64,000 bases of DNA from CAZYMI01 sp964648505 (GTDB taxonomy: Bacteria > Pseudomonadota > Alphaproteobacteria > Micavibrionales > Micavibrionaceae): the NCBI GenBank assembly GCA_964648505.1, contig CAZYMI010000008.1:19849-83848 (forward strand). Reading direction: 5' to 3'. This document shows positions 18,639 to 27,305 of the stretch, in pieces (position 1 is the first letter of the stretch; every line of letters starts with the position of its first letter). The translations under genes and the position numbers were made by a program. Under the pieces are notes generated by a model. That model was not told the DNA's origin. It ran no database searches and was given only the letters and a program-made list of their open reading frames with translations.

Positions 18639-19414
18639 CCAAAGGAAAAACAGCGATTATCACCGGATCCACAAGCGGCATCGGCCACGGCATCGCCAAA
18701 GGCTTTGCGCAAGCCGGCATCAATGTTGTTATCAACGGCTTTGGCAAACCGGAGGATATTGAAACTGTGCGCAAGGAAATGGAATCGTTTGGTGTTAAGG
18801 CCGTCTATAACCCGGCTGATATGACCAAACCGGATGAGATTGCCGCCATGGTCAACGATACAGCGCAAGAATTTGGCAGTGTCGATATTGTCGTCAACAA
18901 TGCCGGTATTCAAAATGTGCAGCCTGTTGAAGATTTCCCTATCGATAAATGGGATAAAATTATCGCGATCAACATGTCATCGGCTTTTCATGTCGTGCGC
19001 GCTGCTATTCCACACATGAAAAAGCAGGGCTGGGGGCGTATCATTAATATTGCATCCGCCCATGGCCTTGTTGCATCGCCTTTTAAAAGCGCCTATGTAA
19101 CCGCTAAGCATGGCGTTGTTGGCTTTACAAAAACCGTTGCGCTTGAACTTGCACAAAACCACATCACTTCAAATGCAATCTGCCCAGGCTATGTCTGGAC
19201 ACCTCTTGTCGAAGGGCAAGTGAAAGATACCGCCAAAGCCCGTAACATGAGCGAAAAAGACGTGATTAATAATGTTCTGCTCGCCGCACAATGGACCAAA
19301 AAATTTGTCACTGTCGAACAGCTTGCAGGGGTTGCGCTGTTCTTATGTTCAGATGCCGCTGAAAATATCACTGGCGTTTCACTTCCTGTTGACGGCGGAT
19401 GGACAGCAGCATGA
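18635..19414 (+). CDS. bdhA: 3-hydroxybutyrate dehydrogenase
   Basis: This is a short-chain dehydrogenase with the NAD-binding TGSTSGIGHGIA motif, NNAG, catalytic Ser in NIASAHG and the YVTAKHG active-site Tyr/Lys. Its full length of about 259 aa, the conserved LVEGQ and LFLCSDAA segments, and the GGWTA C-terminus match BdhA, which interconverts 3-hydroxybutyrate and acetoacetate. I chose the ATG at 18635, which overlaps the preceding stop as ATGA and has AAAGGA upstream. The adjacent acetoacetate decarboxylase supports the assignment. Confidence 0.9.
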   Translation: MTKGKTAIITGSTSGIGHGIAKGFAQAGINVVINGFGKPEDIETVRKEMESFGVKAVYNPADMTKPDEIAAMVNDTAQEFGSVDIVVNNAGIQNVQPVEDFPIDKWDKIIAINMSSAFHVVRAAIPHMKKQGWGRIINIASAHGLVASPFKSAYVTAKHGVVGFTKTVALELAQNHITSNAICPGYVWTPLVEGQVKDTAKARNMSEKDVINNVLLAAQWTKKFVTVEQLAGVALFLCSDAAENITGVSLPVDGGWTAA

Positions 19415-20190
19415 AAATAGCAGATATTTTACAACTACCTTCTATGCCGCTTGCGTCCCCCAGCTACCCAAGGGGGCCCTATCGTTTTGTTAATCGTGAA
19501 TATTTTATCATCACTTACGAGTCTGATCCCGATGCCATTCGGGCGCAATTGCCAGAACCTTTGGAACCCGATGGGTCTAATACAGTTTTATATGAATTTA
19601 TTGGCATGCCCGATTCATCTGGTTTTGGTAATTATACTGAAAGCGGTACGGTTATTCCTTGTACGTTTAATGGGAAGAAAGTGAACTTCACTTCACAAAT
19701 GTACCTTGATGATGAACCCCCTATATCGGGCGGTCGCGAAATTTGGGGATTTCCAAAAAAATATGCCAAGCCAAAATTATTCACCCGTGAAGATACTTTA
19801 ACAGGAACGCTTGACTATGCCGGTGAACGCGTGGCGTTCGGTACCATGCGGTATAAGCAGGAAAACCTGACCTATGATTTAGGCGGCGAACAAGTGTGCA
19901 CAAGTTGTACGGATTCTTTGTTGCATAAAATGGCAAAAACGCAAGTCAACTTAAAACTTATTCCAGATGTAGACGGCACACCCGCAATTGCCCAGCTTGT
20001 TGGTTATAATTTAACCGATATTTCAATTAAAGGGGCATGGTCTGGCCCTGCGCGTCTTCACCTGATCCCACATGTTAATGCACCTGTGGCCGACTTACCA
20101 ATTAAAAAAGTAATCGGCGGCATGCACTTTATTGCTGATCTTACTTTGCCATTTGGCTACGTGCTTCATGACTATTTAAAGAAAAAATAA
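19411..20190 (+). CDS. adc: Acetoacetate decarboxylase
   Basis: The protein matches the ADC family. It has a GGREIWGFPKKYAKP motif holding the Schiff-base lysine (residue 116 or 117 from the chosen start) and a conserved SQMYLDDEPP segment. The enzyme converts acetoacetate to acetone and CO2. I chose the ATG at 19411 that overlaps the bdhA stop (ATGA); an in-frame ATG at 19399 lies inside bdhA. Together with bdhA it forms a ketone-body or PHB breakdown unit. Confidence 0.88.
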   Translation: MKIADILQLPSMPLASPSYPRGPYRFVNREYFIITYESDPDAIRAQLPEPLEPDGSNTVLYEFIGMPDSSGFGNYTESGTVIPCTFNGKKVNFTSQMYLDDEPPISGGREIWGFPKKYAKPKLFTREDTLTGTLDYAGERVAFGTMRYKQENLTYDLGGEQVCTSCTDSLLHKMAKTQVNLKLIPDVDGTPAIAQLVGYNLTDISIKGAWSGPARLHLIPHVNAPVADLPIKKVIGGMHFIADLTLPFGYVLHDYLKKK

Positions 20191-20224
20191 ATCTTATCTC
20201 TATCCTGCAGAAAGCGGCTATATC

Positions 20225-21280
20225 ATGACCAAAACAGCGTCCAAAGAAAAAGCCTTACCAGCGACAAAAAAAATAAATGTCGCTCTACAAGGGGGTGGTG
20301 CGCACGGCGCCTTTACTTGGGGGGTTATTGATAAAATTATTGAAGATGGCCGCCTTGAAATAGATGGCTTGTGTGGTACCAGCGCAGGCGCGATGAATGC
20401 AGTTGTGTATGGCTATGGTAAAATGATTGGCGGCACCGAACATGCACGGCAATTACTACATGATTTTTGGCAAGATATTTCAAAAGCTGGCCAAACATTT
20501 GGATCTATAAGCACAAATCCGCTGCATCATTTCTTTGGTGGGCGCATGCAAGAAGAGATGACCTTTGCTGCCCTAGAAACCATGACCCGTATCTGGTCGC
20601 CTTATCAGCTGAATCCTCTTAATTATAATCCGCTGCGTCAGGTGCTTGAAAAGCATGTTGATTTTGGCCGTATAAAAGCATGTAACTGTACCAATATGTT
20701 TGTATGTGCAACAAGCGCACGCACAGGCAAACCAAAGATTTTTAAGAATGGGGAACTGACAGCAGATGCTGTTTTAGCATCCGCCTGCCTGCCTTTTATG
20801 TTTCAGGCCGTTGAAATTGATGGTGAAGCCTATTGGGATGGTGGCTATATCGGCAACCCTGCTTTGTACCCCATGATTTATGGTACTGGCACGCAAGACA
20901 TTCTTATCGTGCACATCAACCCAATAGAACGAAATGAAATACCAAAAGATGCTTACAGCATCATGAATCGCGTCAATGAAGTTACTTTTAATTCATCTTT
21001 GATTAAAGAAATGCGTGCCATTGCTTTTGTTCAAAAAATTATTGATGAAGGCTGGTTGAAAGATGAATATAAAAGCAAGCTACGCCGCATCAATATGCAT
21101 GCAATTCGTACTGAAGAAGCGTTAAAAGAACTTAGCATCGCTAGCAAATTTAGCACCAGCTGGGACTTTTTAACCGACTTGCGCGATCTGGGCCGCGCCC
21201 GCGCGCAATTATGGCTTGATGAAAACTTTGAACATGTTGGAAATAAATCAACAATCGATATTCATGAAACCTATCTATAA
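20225..21280 (+). CDS. Patatin-like phospholipase
   Basis: The patatin catalytic dyad and oxyanion hole are intact: LQGGGAHGAF near residue 22, the nucleophile elbow GTSAGA, and DGGYIGNP with the catalytic Asp. At 351 aa it belongs to the bacterial patatin group often found beside bdhA in alphaproteobacteria, where a role in lipid or PHB granule turnover has been suggested. No signal peptide is seen, so it is probably cytoplasmic. The next gene starts within its stop codon. Confidence 0.88.
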   Translation: MTKTASKEKALPATKKINVALQGGGAHGAFTWGVIDKIIEDGRLEIDGLCGTSAGAMNAVVYGYGKMIGGTEHARQLLHDFWQDISKAGQTFGSISTNPLHHFFGGRMQEEMTFAALETMTRIWSPYQLNPLNYNPLRQVLEKHVDFGRIKACNCTNMFVCATSARTGKPKIFKNGELTADAVLASACLPFMFQAVEIDGEAYWDGGYIGNPALYPMIYGTGTQDILIVHINPIERNEIPKDAYSIMNRVNEVTFNSSLIKEMRAIAFVQKIIDEGWLKDEYKSKLRRINMHAIRTEEALKELSIASKFSTSWDFLTDLRDLGRARAQLWLDENFEHVGNKSTIDIHETYL

Positions 21281-21558
21281 TGAAAAAGTCTGCTCAAAAT
21301 AGTGCGATTATTTTTTGCGCCATTGGCCTTGCCCTTGCATCTGTTCATACTTACACAAACTGGCTGACTACGGGTGCGCATGCCGCACCGCAGCGTGAAC
21401 GTTGTTATGGCGTTGCCCGCGCAGGCGGCAATGATTGCGCAACAAGGGAACATTCTTGTGCAGGACTTTCTAAATCAGATGGGCAGGCGCAGGAATGGCT
21501 GATGGTCCCTAAAGGGGTGTGCCATAAATTAGCCCTTCATAATCCTGGCGATACGTGA
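21280..21558 (+). CDS. Second bufferin-type precursor (DUF2282, BufA-like)
   Basis: The 92-aa product has an N-terminal membrane/signal segment (about residues 8-30, likely cleavage after AHA) and the DUF2282 core: RCYGVARAGGNDC, EHSCAGLSKSDG and VPKGVC. The four core cysteines and their spacing match the first precursor at 12974-13291, but the Lys/Cys-rich linker is absent and the peptide is more compact. It overlaps both neighbours by one base, so it is translated within the maturase operon. It is probably a second substrate of the BufB-BufC fusion. Confidence 0.8.
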   Translation: MKKSAQNSAIIFCAIGLALASVHTYTNWLTTGAHAAPQRERCYGVARAGGNDCATREHSCAGLSKSDGQAQEWLMVPKGVCHKLALHNPGDT

Positions 21559-22856
21559 TGCTTGTTCCACAAAGGATTCAGCGCGATTTTGAACAGTTAC
21601 AATTTCGTAGTGAAATTATTGTCGCAAGCCTTCAGATCGCTGTTATCCTTTTTCTGTTAGTCTTATACTACATCGCTCCTAAGGGCTTTGCGCCTGACAG
21701 CCCTGTCCTTTCTGCGCCCCTTGGCTTATCGCTGTTTTTGGTGCTTGTATGCGTCAGGTTTTGGTTTGCCTACACAAACCAGCTCAATCGCCTGTTTCTG
21801 GCATTTTCGGTTATAGCAGAAATGTCGATATTGCTTTTCACTATTTGGACATACCATTTGCAGTATGAAACTTTTTCAACAATCAATTTAAAAAATCCAC
21901 ATGTAAATTTTGTTTTTGTTCTCATTGCCCTTCGTGCACTGCGTTTTGAACCTATATGGGTTGTGCTATCTGGCATAACGGCTTGCTTGGGTTGGCTTTT
22001 TATTGTGTGGCATGCCCTTGAAACAACATCCATGGATATCGTGACATGGGATTACGTGACATATGCGTCAAGTCGCAGCCTTAACCCAGCGGCTGAATTT
22101 ATAAAAATTTTAGCTATTTTGATGGTCACAGCTATTACCGCCCTTGTGCTTAAACGCGCGCGCGAAACTCTTTTTATTGCTGTTTCTCAGACGCAGCATG
22201 CGCGTGATTTGTCACGCTTTTTTGATAGCTCAGTTGCGACAAAAATTACAAGCGCAGTTGATGACGCAAAATCAGGCTTTGGTGAAGTCAGACAAGCCGG
22301 TATTTTATTTTGTGACTTGCGGTCTTTTAGCATTTCATCTGAACATTTATCAGCCCCTGATCTGATTGCACTTCTCAACTCCTATCATGGGCTTGTGGTG
22401 CCCCTTATTCAAAAAAATAATGGTTCTATCGATAAATATATGGGGGATGGTATTTTGGCGAGCTTTGGCGCGGTTAATCCTTCACAAAATTATGCCGCTG
22501 ATCTTTTACGTGCGATTGAAGATATTCTGAATGCAGAAGAAATCTGGCAAAACCAGAGACAAGATCAAGGGAAGCTAGCACCTAAAATTGGGCTTGGCGC
22601 AAGCGTTGGCAAAGTGGTGTTTGGTATTATCGGCAATGAAGAACGGCTTGAATATACCGTAATTGGCGAAACAGTGAATATTGCTGCAAAACTTGAAAAG
22701 CATAATAAGGCAGTGAAATCTCGCGCGATTGTAACATCTGATGCAGTTGAAAAAGCACTTGAGCAGGGCTTTAAACCAAATGTGAGTCATAAAAAGATTG
22801 AATCCGTTCTGGTTGAAGGCCTGTCACACAAAATAGATCTTGAGATTATTGAATAA
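21558..22856 (+). CDS. Membrane-bound class III adenylate/guanylate cyclase
   Basis: The N-terminal 200 residues hold about six hydrophobic segments, followed by a short linker and a class III cyclase homology domain: GILFCDLRSFS with the first metal Asp, KYMGDGILASFG with the second, and EYTVIGETVNIAAKLE in the C-terminal half. Both metal aspartates and the transition-state Asn/Arg region appear conserved, so an active homodimer is likely. The ATG at 21558 overlaps the precursor stop. Whether the product is cAMP or cGMP cannot be told reliably. It is the last gene of the operon, two bases short of the convergent priA stop. Confidence 0.88.
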   Translation: MLVPQRIQRDFEQLQFRSEIIVASLQIAVILFLLVLYYIAPKGFAPDSPVLSAPLGLSLFLVLVCVRFWFAYTNQLNRLFLAFSVIAEMSILLFTIWTYHLQYETFSTINLKNPHVNFVFVLIALRALRFEPIWVVLSGITACLGWLFIVWHALETTSMDIVTWDYVTYASSRSLNPAAEFIKILAILMVTAITALVLKRARETLFIAVSQTQHARDLSRFFDSSVATKITSAVDDAKSGFGEVRQAGILFCDLRSFSISSEHLSAPDLIALLNSYHGLVVPLIQKNNGSIDKYMGDGILASFGAVNPSQNYAADLLRAIEDILNAEEIWQNQRQDQGKLAPKIGLGASVGKVVFGIIGNEERLEYTVIGETVNIAAKLEKHNKAVKSRAIVTSDAVEKALEQGFKPNVSHKKIESVLVEGLSHKIDLEIIE

Positions 22857-22858
22857 GT

Positions 22859-25075
22859 TTAAAAAAAACTCTGCGGGTCGATATCAATTTTCAAATCAAG
22901 TCCTGATGGTATCTTTATATTTTCAAGCCATCTTTGAATTTCTTTTTGCAAAGGAGCTTGTTTTTCAGCCTGAACCAGAAGTCTGTAACGATATTTGTTA
23001 CGAATTTTATAAAGCGGCGCTTCAGCCGGGCCAAGGGTACGGAAGCCATCTTTCATCGGTGCTGTTTTGGCAATCAGCCGTGCAAAATCGAGCGTGCTTC
23101 CTTCATGCGCACCTTCAACAATAATACCGGCGAGCCTGCCATAAGGGGGCATAGACGCACGATCGCGTTCACCCGCTTCTATTTCAAGAAAACGGTCCCG
23201 ATCACCCGCTTCAAGCGCCTTAATCACTTTGCTTTCAGGCATAAAGCTTTGTAAATATACACGACCCGGCCTGTCTTCGCGGCCCGCGCGGCCCGCTACT
23301 TGATAAAGCAGTTGAAAGGTACGCTCTGAAGCGCGCAAATCTCCGCCCGATAACCCAAGGTCAGCATCAATAACCCCCACCAAAGTAAGCTTTGGAAAAT
23401 GGTGGCCCTTGGCAATAATCTGTGTGCCTATAATAATATCAACTTTGTGGTTGCGAATATCATCAAGAACATCACGCAGATGTTTTTGCGTTTCAATGAT
23501 ATCGCTTGTCAGGACACATATCTTTGCATCAGGAAAAAATTCATGCGCTTCTTCACGAATTCTTTCAACCCCAGGGCCACAGGCAGCAAAGCTTGCTTGT
23601 GCCTGGCAATGCGGGCAGGCAAGCGGCTGCGAAATACTATACCCACAATGATGACAATGTAGCTTTCCTGTGCGGCGGTGATCAACAAGCCAGCTTGTAC
23701 AGCGTGGGCAATTCATGCGATGGCCACAATTTCGACATAAGGTTAGCGGCGCATAGCCGCGCCGGTTTAAAAACAACAGACATTGTTCACCTTTTTCCAA
23801 AGTAGCTGTTATTTCGCGCAACAATGTCGGGGCAATAAATTTCTGACGATCAGGTTTATCAATCCGCATATCAATTGTGTGTATATCTGGCAACCTTGCG
23901 CCGCCATAACGATCGGGCAGTTTTAAATGACGATATTTTCCGGTCCAGGCGTTCACCATGGTTTCAAGTGAAGGCGTGGCTGAAACCAGAATAATGGGCG
24001 CGGATACAAATTTGGCACGCACCACCGCCATATCGCGTGCATGATACATGACCCCTTCTTCTTGTTTGTACGCCCCGTCATGTTCTTCATCAACAACAAT
24101 AACGCCTAAGGCCTGAAATGGTAAAAATAAAGCTGACCTTGCGCCGACAACAACTTTTGTTTCTCCTCGTGCAACACCAAGCCACGTCGATTTACGCTGA
24201 GAGTCCGATAAATCAGAATGCCACAAGGCGGGCGCACAACCAAAGCGGCTTTGAAACCGATCCAAAAACGCATTAGATAGTGCAATTTCAGGCAATAAAA
24301 TAAGAGCCTGTTTTCCGGCTTCAACGGCTTTGGCGACAGCTTCAAAATACACTTCAGTTTTACCTGCGCCTGTTACGCCATCGAGTAAAAAAACTTCAAA
24401 TGCTTTTTTTGTAACACTCTCACACAGCTCAGCAGCAGCACTGGTTTGATGATGAGTAAGCTGAACACGCTGGGTATTTAAATCCGGATGTGTACAAGGC
24501 GGGGTGCGCACCATATCAACCGCTACAACCAGCCCTGCTTTCACCAGTGTTTTTAAAACATTTGCGCTTACACCCGCGCGGGCTGATAAATCGCGGGCCC
24601 GGTACGTACGCCCATCTTTAAGTATCTCCATTATTTTTTGTCGTGTGGGGGGAAGAGAAATTGTGCTGGGAACAGAATTTGCAATTTTATATCCGATAAC
24701 AGGTTTATCAATTTTAAAAAGGCCCGAAGCGGCAAGACCGAGCTTTAAAACATTACCCCGAATCGCTAAACTATACTGCGCAACCCAGTCCAAAAATTTC
24801 AATTCATTCAAAGGCAAACAAGGTATATCGTGCCGTGCAATAATAAATTTCAGCTTTGAGAGAGGGGCATCGCCTGTCTGATCATGCCACACAACCCCGT
24901 CTATCTGCCTTTTTCCTAAAGGAATCCGAACAAAATCCCCGGACTTTAAATCCATCCCTTGTGGCACGGCATAATCATATGTTTTATCAACAGGATATGG
25001 CACAAGAACGCTCACCCGCCCATCTGCTGCGGTTGGCCGTGGGTTTTTTGGTTCGTCTTGCAAAAAAAGATCCAT
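22859..25075 (-). CDS. priA: Primosomal protein N' (replication restart helicase)
   Basis: This is PriA, the superfamily 2 DNA helicase that reloads the replisome at stalled forks. It has Walker A GVTGAGKTE, a DEEH box (VVDEEHDG), SATPS, a four-pair Cys zinc region (CRNCGHRMNCPRC, CHHCG, CPHC) and the GTQIIAKGHHF helicase motif. At 738 aa it is full length, including the N-terminal 3'-end binding domain. Its neighbours fsa, DUF484 and xerC are usual for alphaproteobacteria. Confidence 0.96.
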   Translation of the reverse strand: MDLFLQDEPKNPRPTAADGRVSVLVPYPVDKTYDYAVPQGMDLKSGDFVRIPLGKRQIDGVVWHDQTGDAPLSKLKFIIARHDIPCLPLNELKFLDWVAQYSLAIRGNVLKLGLAASGLFKIDKPVIGYKIANSVPSTISLPPTRQKIMEILKDGRTYRARDLSARAGVSANVLKTLVKAGLVVAVDMVRTPPCTHPDLNTQRVQLTHHQTSAAAELCESVTKKAFEVFLLDGVTGAGKTEVYFEAVAKAVEAGKQALILLPEIALSNAFLDRFQSRFGCAPALWHSDLSDSQRKSTWLGVARGETKVVVGARSALFLPFQALGVIVVDEEHDGAYKQEEGVMYHARDMAVVRAKFVSAPIILVSATPSLETMVNAWTGKYRHLKLPDRYGGARLPDIHTIDMRIDKPDRQKFIAPTLLREITATLEKGEQCLLFLNRRGYAPLTLCRNCGHRMNCPRCTSWLVDHRRTGKLHCHHCGYSISQPLACPHCQAQASFAACGPGVERIREEAHEFFPDAKICVLTSDIIETQKHLRDVLDDIRNHKVDIIIGTQIIAKGHHFPKLTLVGVIDADLGLSGGDLRASERTFQLLYQVAGRAGREDRPGRVYLQSFMPESKVIKALEAGDRDRFLEIEAGERDRASMPPYGRLAGIIVEGAHEGSTLDFARLIAKTAPMKDGFRTLGPAEAPLYKIRNKYRYRLLVQAEKQAPLQKEIQRWLENIKIPSGLDLKIDIDPQSFF

Positions 25076-25115
25076 ACCATTAGGGTTAGCACGAAATTAG
25101 CCTAAGGAAAAACAC

Positions 25116-25772
25116 ATGAAATTTTTTGTTGATACAGCCGATATTAACGATATTCGCGACATGGCCTCCACAGGCTTGCTTGATGGGGTGACCACAAACC
25201 CATCTTTGATTATGAAAGCAGGTAAACCGTTTATACCGCTGATCGAGGAAATATGCGCAATCGTCAAAGGTCCGGTATCAGCAGAAGTTGCTGCAACTGA
25301 TTACGAAACAATGATCCGTGAGGGTAAAAAACTTGCTGCTATCGCCGACAATGTTGCTGTTAAAGTGCCTCTCACGCAGGCGGGGCTAAAAGTCTGCAAA
25401 GAATTATCCGATGCAGGCACCATGGTGAACGTAACATTATGTTTTTCCGCAGGCCAAGCCATTCTTGCTGCAAAAGCAGGTGCAAGTTTTATATCGCCTT
25501 TTATCGGCAGGCTTGATGATATTTCAACCGATGGCATGGATCTGATTGCTGATATTGTACAAATTTACGCGAACTATCCTGATTTTCATACCGAAGTACT
25601 GGCTGCTTCCATCCGTCATCCTATGCATATTGTTGAAAGTGCAAGATTAGGCGCCGACGTGGTCACCTGCCCGCCTGACGTTATCAAAAAACTTTACGCT
25701 CACCCGCTTACTGAAAAAGGGCTTGAAGCCTTTGTTGCAGACTGGAAAAAAACCGGCCAGACCATTCTTTAA
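25116..25772 (+). CDS. fsa: Fructose-6-phosphate aldolase/transaldolase family protein
   Basis: At 218 aa this is the short transaldolase type (TalC/FSA). It begins MKFFVDTADI, has GVTTNPSL, the Schiff-base Lys83 in AVKVPLT, and SPFIGRLDDI. The family either cleaves fructose-6-phosphate or transfers dihydroxyacetone units in the pentose phosphate pathway; sequence alone does not separate the two. It is transcribed divergently from priA with a 40-base gap. Confidence 0.92.
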   Translation: MKFFVDTADINDIRDMASTGLLDGVTTNPSLIMKAGKPFIPLIEEICAIVKGPVSAEVAATDYETMIREGKKLAAIADNVAVKVPLTQAGLKVCKELSDAGTMVNVTLCFSAGQAILAAKAGASFISPFIGRLDDISTDGMDLIADIVQIYANYPDFHTEVLAASIRHPMHIVESARLGADVVTCPPDVIKKLYAHPLTEKGLEAFVADWKKTGQTIL

Positions 25773-25891
25773 AACACCAGCTGCAAGCAAAAAAAGCCGT
25801 TAAAAAACACGCTAAAAATTAATTTTTTGAGCATGTTTTAAAATTTTAAGAAAATATGATTTTTTTCTTGCCATAACAATAAAATTGTCTT

Positions 25892-26263
25892 ATGTCCTAT
25901 ATTATGAACATTAGATCCTTTTTTAAAGCACTGGCGACCCCTTGGAAAATATACGTGGAAAACACGATTTATCCGGGCTATTTGTCACCCCCCAGCGCCG
26001 TCATGACCGAACTTAAAAAACAAGGTTACAAATTTGAGATCATACCTCCGGTGTCTTGCGCGTCTATAGTTTTATTTTCTGTTATAGATCCGGAAGGAAT
26101 TGAAGTGCGTTTCAGTGGCGCCCCAAACTGGGAACAAAGACTGGAAAAATATAAGCAAGATTTTGATGCCGTTTTAAAAACGTTAGAAGAAAATAAAATA
26201 GCTGCAACTCCAAAACGCAAAGGCGACGGTCATTATTTTGATTTTATTCCGCCTCATGGCTAA
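25892..26263 (+). CDS. Small protein of unknown function, paralogue of the next gene
   Basis: The 123-aa frame has no family I recognise. It contains an LKKQGYKF segment, an SVIDPEG motif and a W-x3-LEKYKQD helix, in the same order as related segments in the protein at 26291, which suggests an old tandem duplication. An alternative ATG at 25904 (MNIRSFF) would remove four residues. No signal peptide is certain, though the N-terminus is mildly hydrophobic. It is AT-rich and follows a non-coding stretch of about 120 bases. Confidence 0.55.
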   Translation: MSYIMNIRSFFKALATPWKIYVENTIYPGYLSPPSAVMTELKKQGYKFEIIPPVSCASIVLFSVIDPEGIEVRFSGAPNWEQRLEKYKQDFDAVLKTLEENKIAATPKRKGDGHYFDFIPPHG

Positions 26264-26290
26264 CGCCATAATTTTTAAAGAAAGATCCTA

Positions 26291-26635
26291 ATGTTAAGCA
26301 GTTTAAGCTTAGGCCATAAAGTAAGACACACCTTTAATTGCGCTCGACTTTCATTAAATACTTTTTTCCTGGATCAGATTGCATCAAACCCAGGACCACT
26401 CATTCGCAAGGCCTTGGAAGATCAAGGTTATCACTTCAAAATGGTAACTCTTGTCACCCCTTCAACCCATAAGGTTCTTACCTCTTATTGGCAAATTACC
26501 AATCCTCAGGGTCAGATCATTCCTACATTTGCGCATAATAATCCTTTATGGAACGCGTATAAATTAGACTATCTTGCCGCAAAAGCTGTGCTAAAATCTG
26601 AAGATGGACAAAAACCAACCCCCCGCAACCGCTAA
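26291..26635 (+). CDS. Small protein of unknown function, paralogue of the preceding gene
   Basis: The 114-aa frame shares with its upstream neighbour the pattern L-x2-QGY-x-F, a Val/Thr-rich strand, a (D/N)P-x-G turn and an aromatic W-x-AYK-x-DY helix. Similarity is weak and spread out, so homology is inferred rather than certain. Its 3' end overlaps the DUF484 gene by 32 bases in another frame, suggesting cotranscription with DUF484-xerC. No function can be given. Confidence 0.5.
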   Translation: MLSSLSLGHKVRHTFNCARLSLNTFFLDQIASNPGPLIRKALEDQGYHFKMVTLVTPSTHKVLTSYWQITNPQGQIIPTFAHNNPLWNAYKLDYLAAKAVLKSEDGQKPTPRNR

Positions 26636-27305
26636 ACTGACCGATCAGGATATTCTGGCTTTTTTAAAAGATGATCCAGATTTTTTGAACCGGCATCCTC
26701 AGACCCTTGAAGCATTACTACCTGCTAAAACAGGGCCAGATAGAGGGGTCGTTAATTTTCAATCTTATCTGGTTGAACGCTTGCGGGCAGATAAAGCACA
26801 AGCCCTAGAGACGACCCGTGCCATTGTTGAAACCGCGCGCACCAACATGAATAATCAAGGACGCATGCATCGCGCGGTCTTACGGCTGCTGGAAGCGGAA
26901 ACACTGCCGCACTTTATTGATATTCTAACGCAAGACCTAACCGTAAATTTAGATGTTGATATCACCGTTCTGGTTGTTGAAGCCGATAGCAACCGTATTC
27001 CAAACCTGACCCTTAACGGCATTCGCCTTGTGCCTGAAGGCACCATTGCCAAATGGATGGAAGGTAAATCTGTTTTACTGCAATCGGATATTTCAGGCAT
27101 AGAAGCTATTTATGGTGGTGGGGCAACGCTTGTGGGTTCGCAGGCTTTGGCACGTGTGGATATATCACTTGATACGCCACCAGCCTTGATTGCCTTTGGA
27201 TCGCGTGATCCCAAAGCTTTTGAAGCTGGGCAAGGTACCGAACTGATTGTTTTTCTGGCCCGTGTTGTCGAACGCTTGTTCCGGCGGTGGCTTGGCCCCG
27301 CATGA
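26604..27305 (+). CDS. DUF484 family protein
   Basis: The N-terminus LTDQDILAFLKDDPDFLNRHP and the GVVNFQSYLVERLR segment are typical of DUF484 proteins, which have a helical N-terminal part and a GAF-like domain. In many proteobacteria the gene lies directly before xerC, as here, where its stop overlaps the xerC start (ATGA). A role linked to chromosome dimer resolution is suspected from synteny, but the biochemistry is unknown. Confidence 0.88.
   Translation: MDKNQPPATAKLTDQDILAFLKDDPDFLNRHPQTLEALLPAKTGPDRGVVNFQSYLVERLRADKAQALETTRAIVETARTNMNNQGRMHRAVLRLLEAETLPHFIDILTQDLTVNLDVDITVLVVEADSNRIPNLTLNGIRLVPEGTIAKWMEGKSVLLQSDISGIEAIYGGGATLVGSQALARVDISLDTPPALIAFGSRDPKAFEAGQGTELIVFLARVVERLFRRWLGPA

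Noticed and set aside
24504..24881. 125-aa plus-strand frame
   Set aside because: Antisense to priA with no supporting signals.
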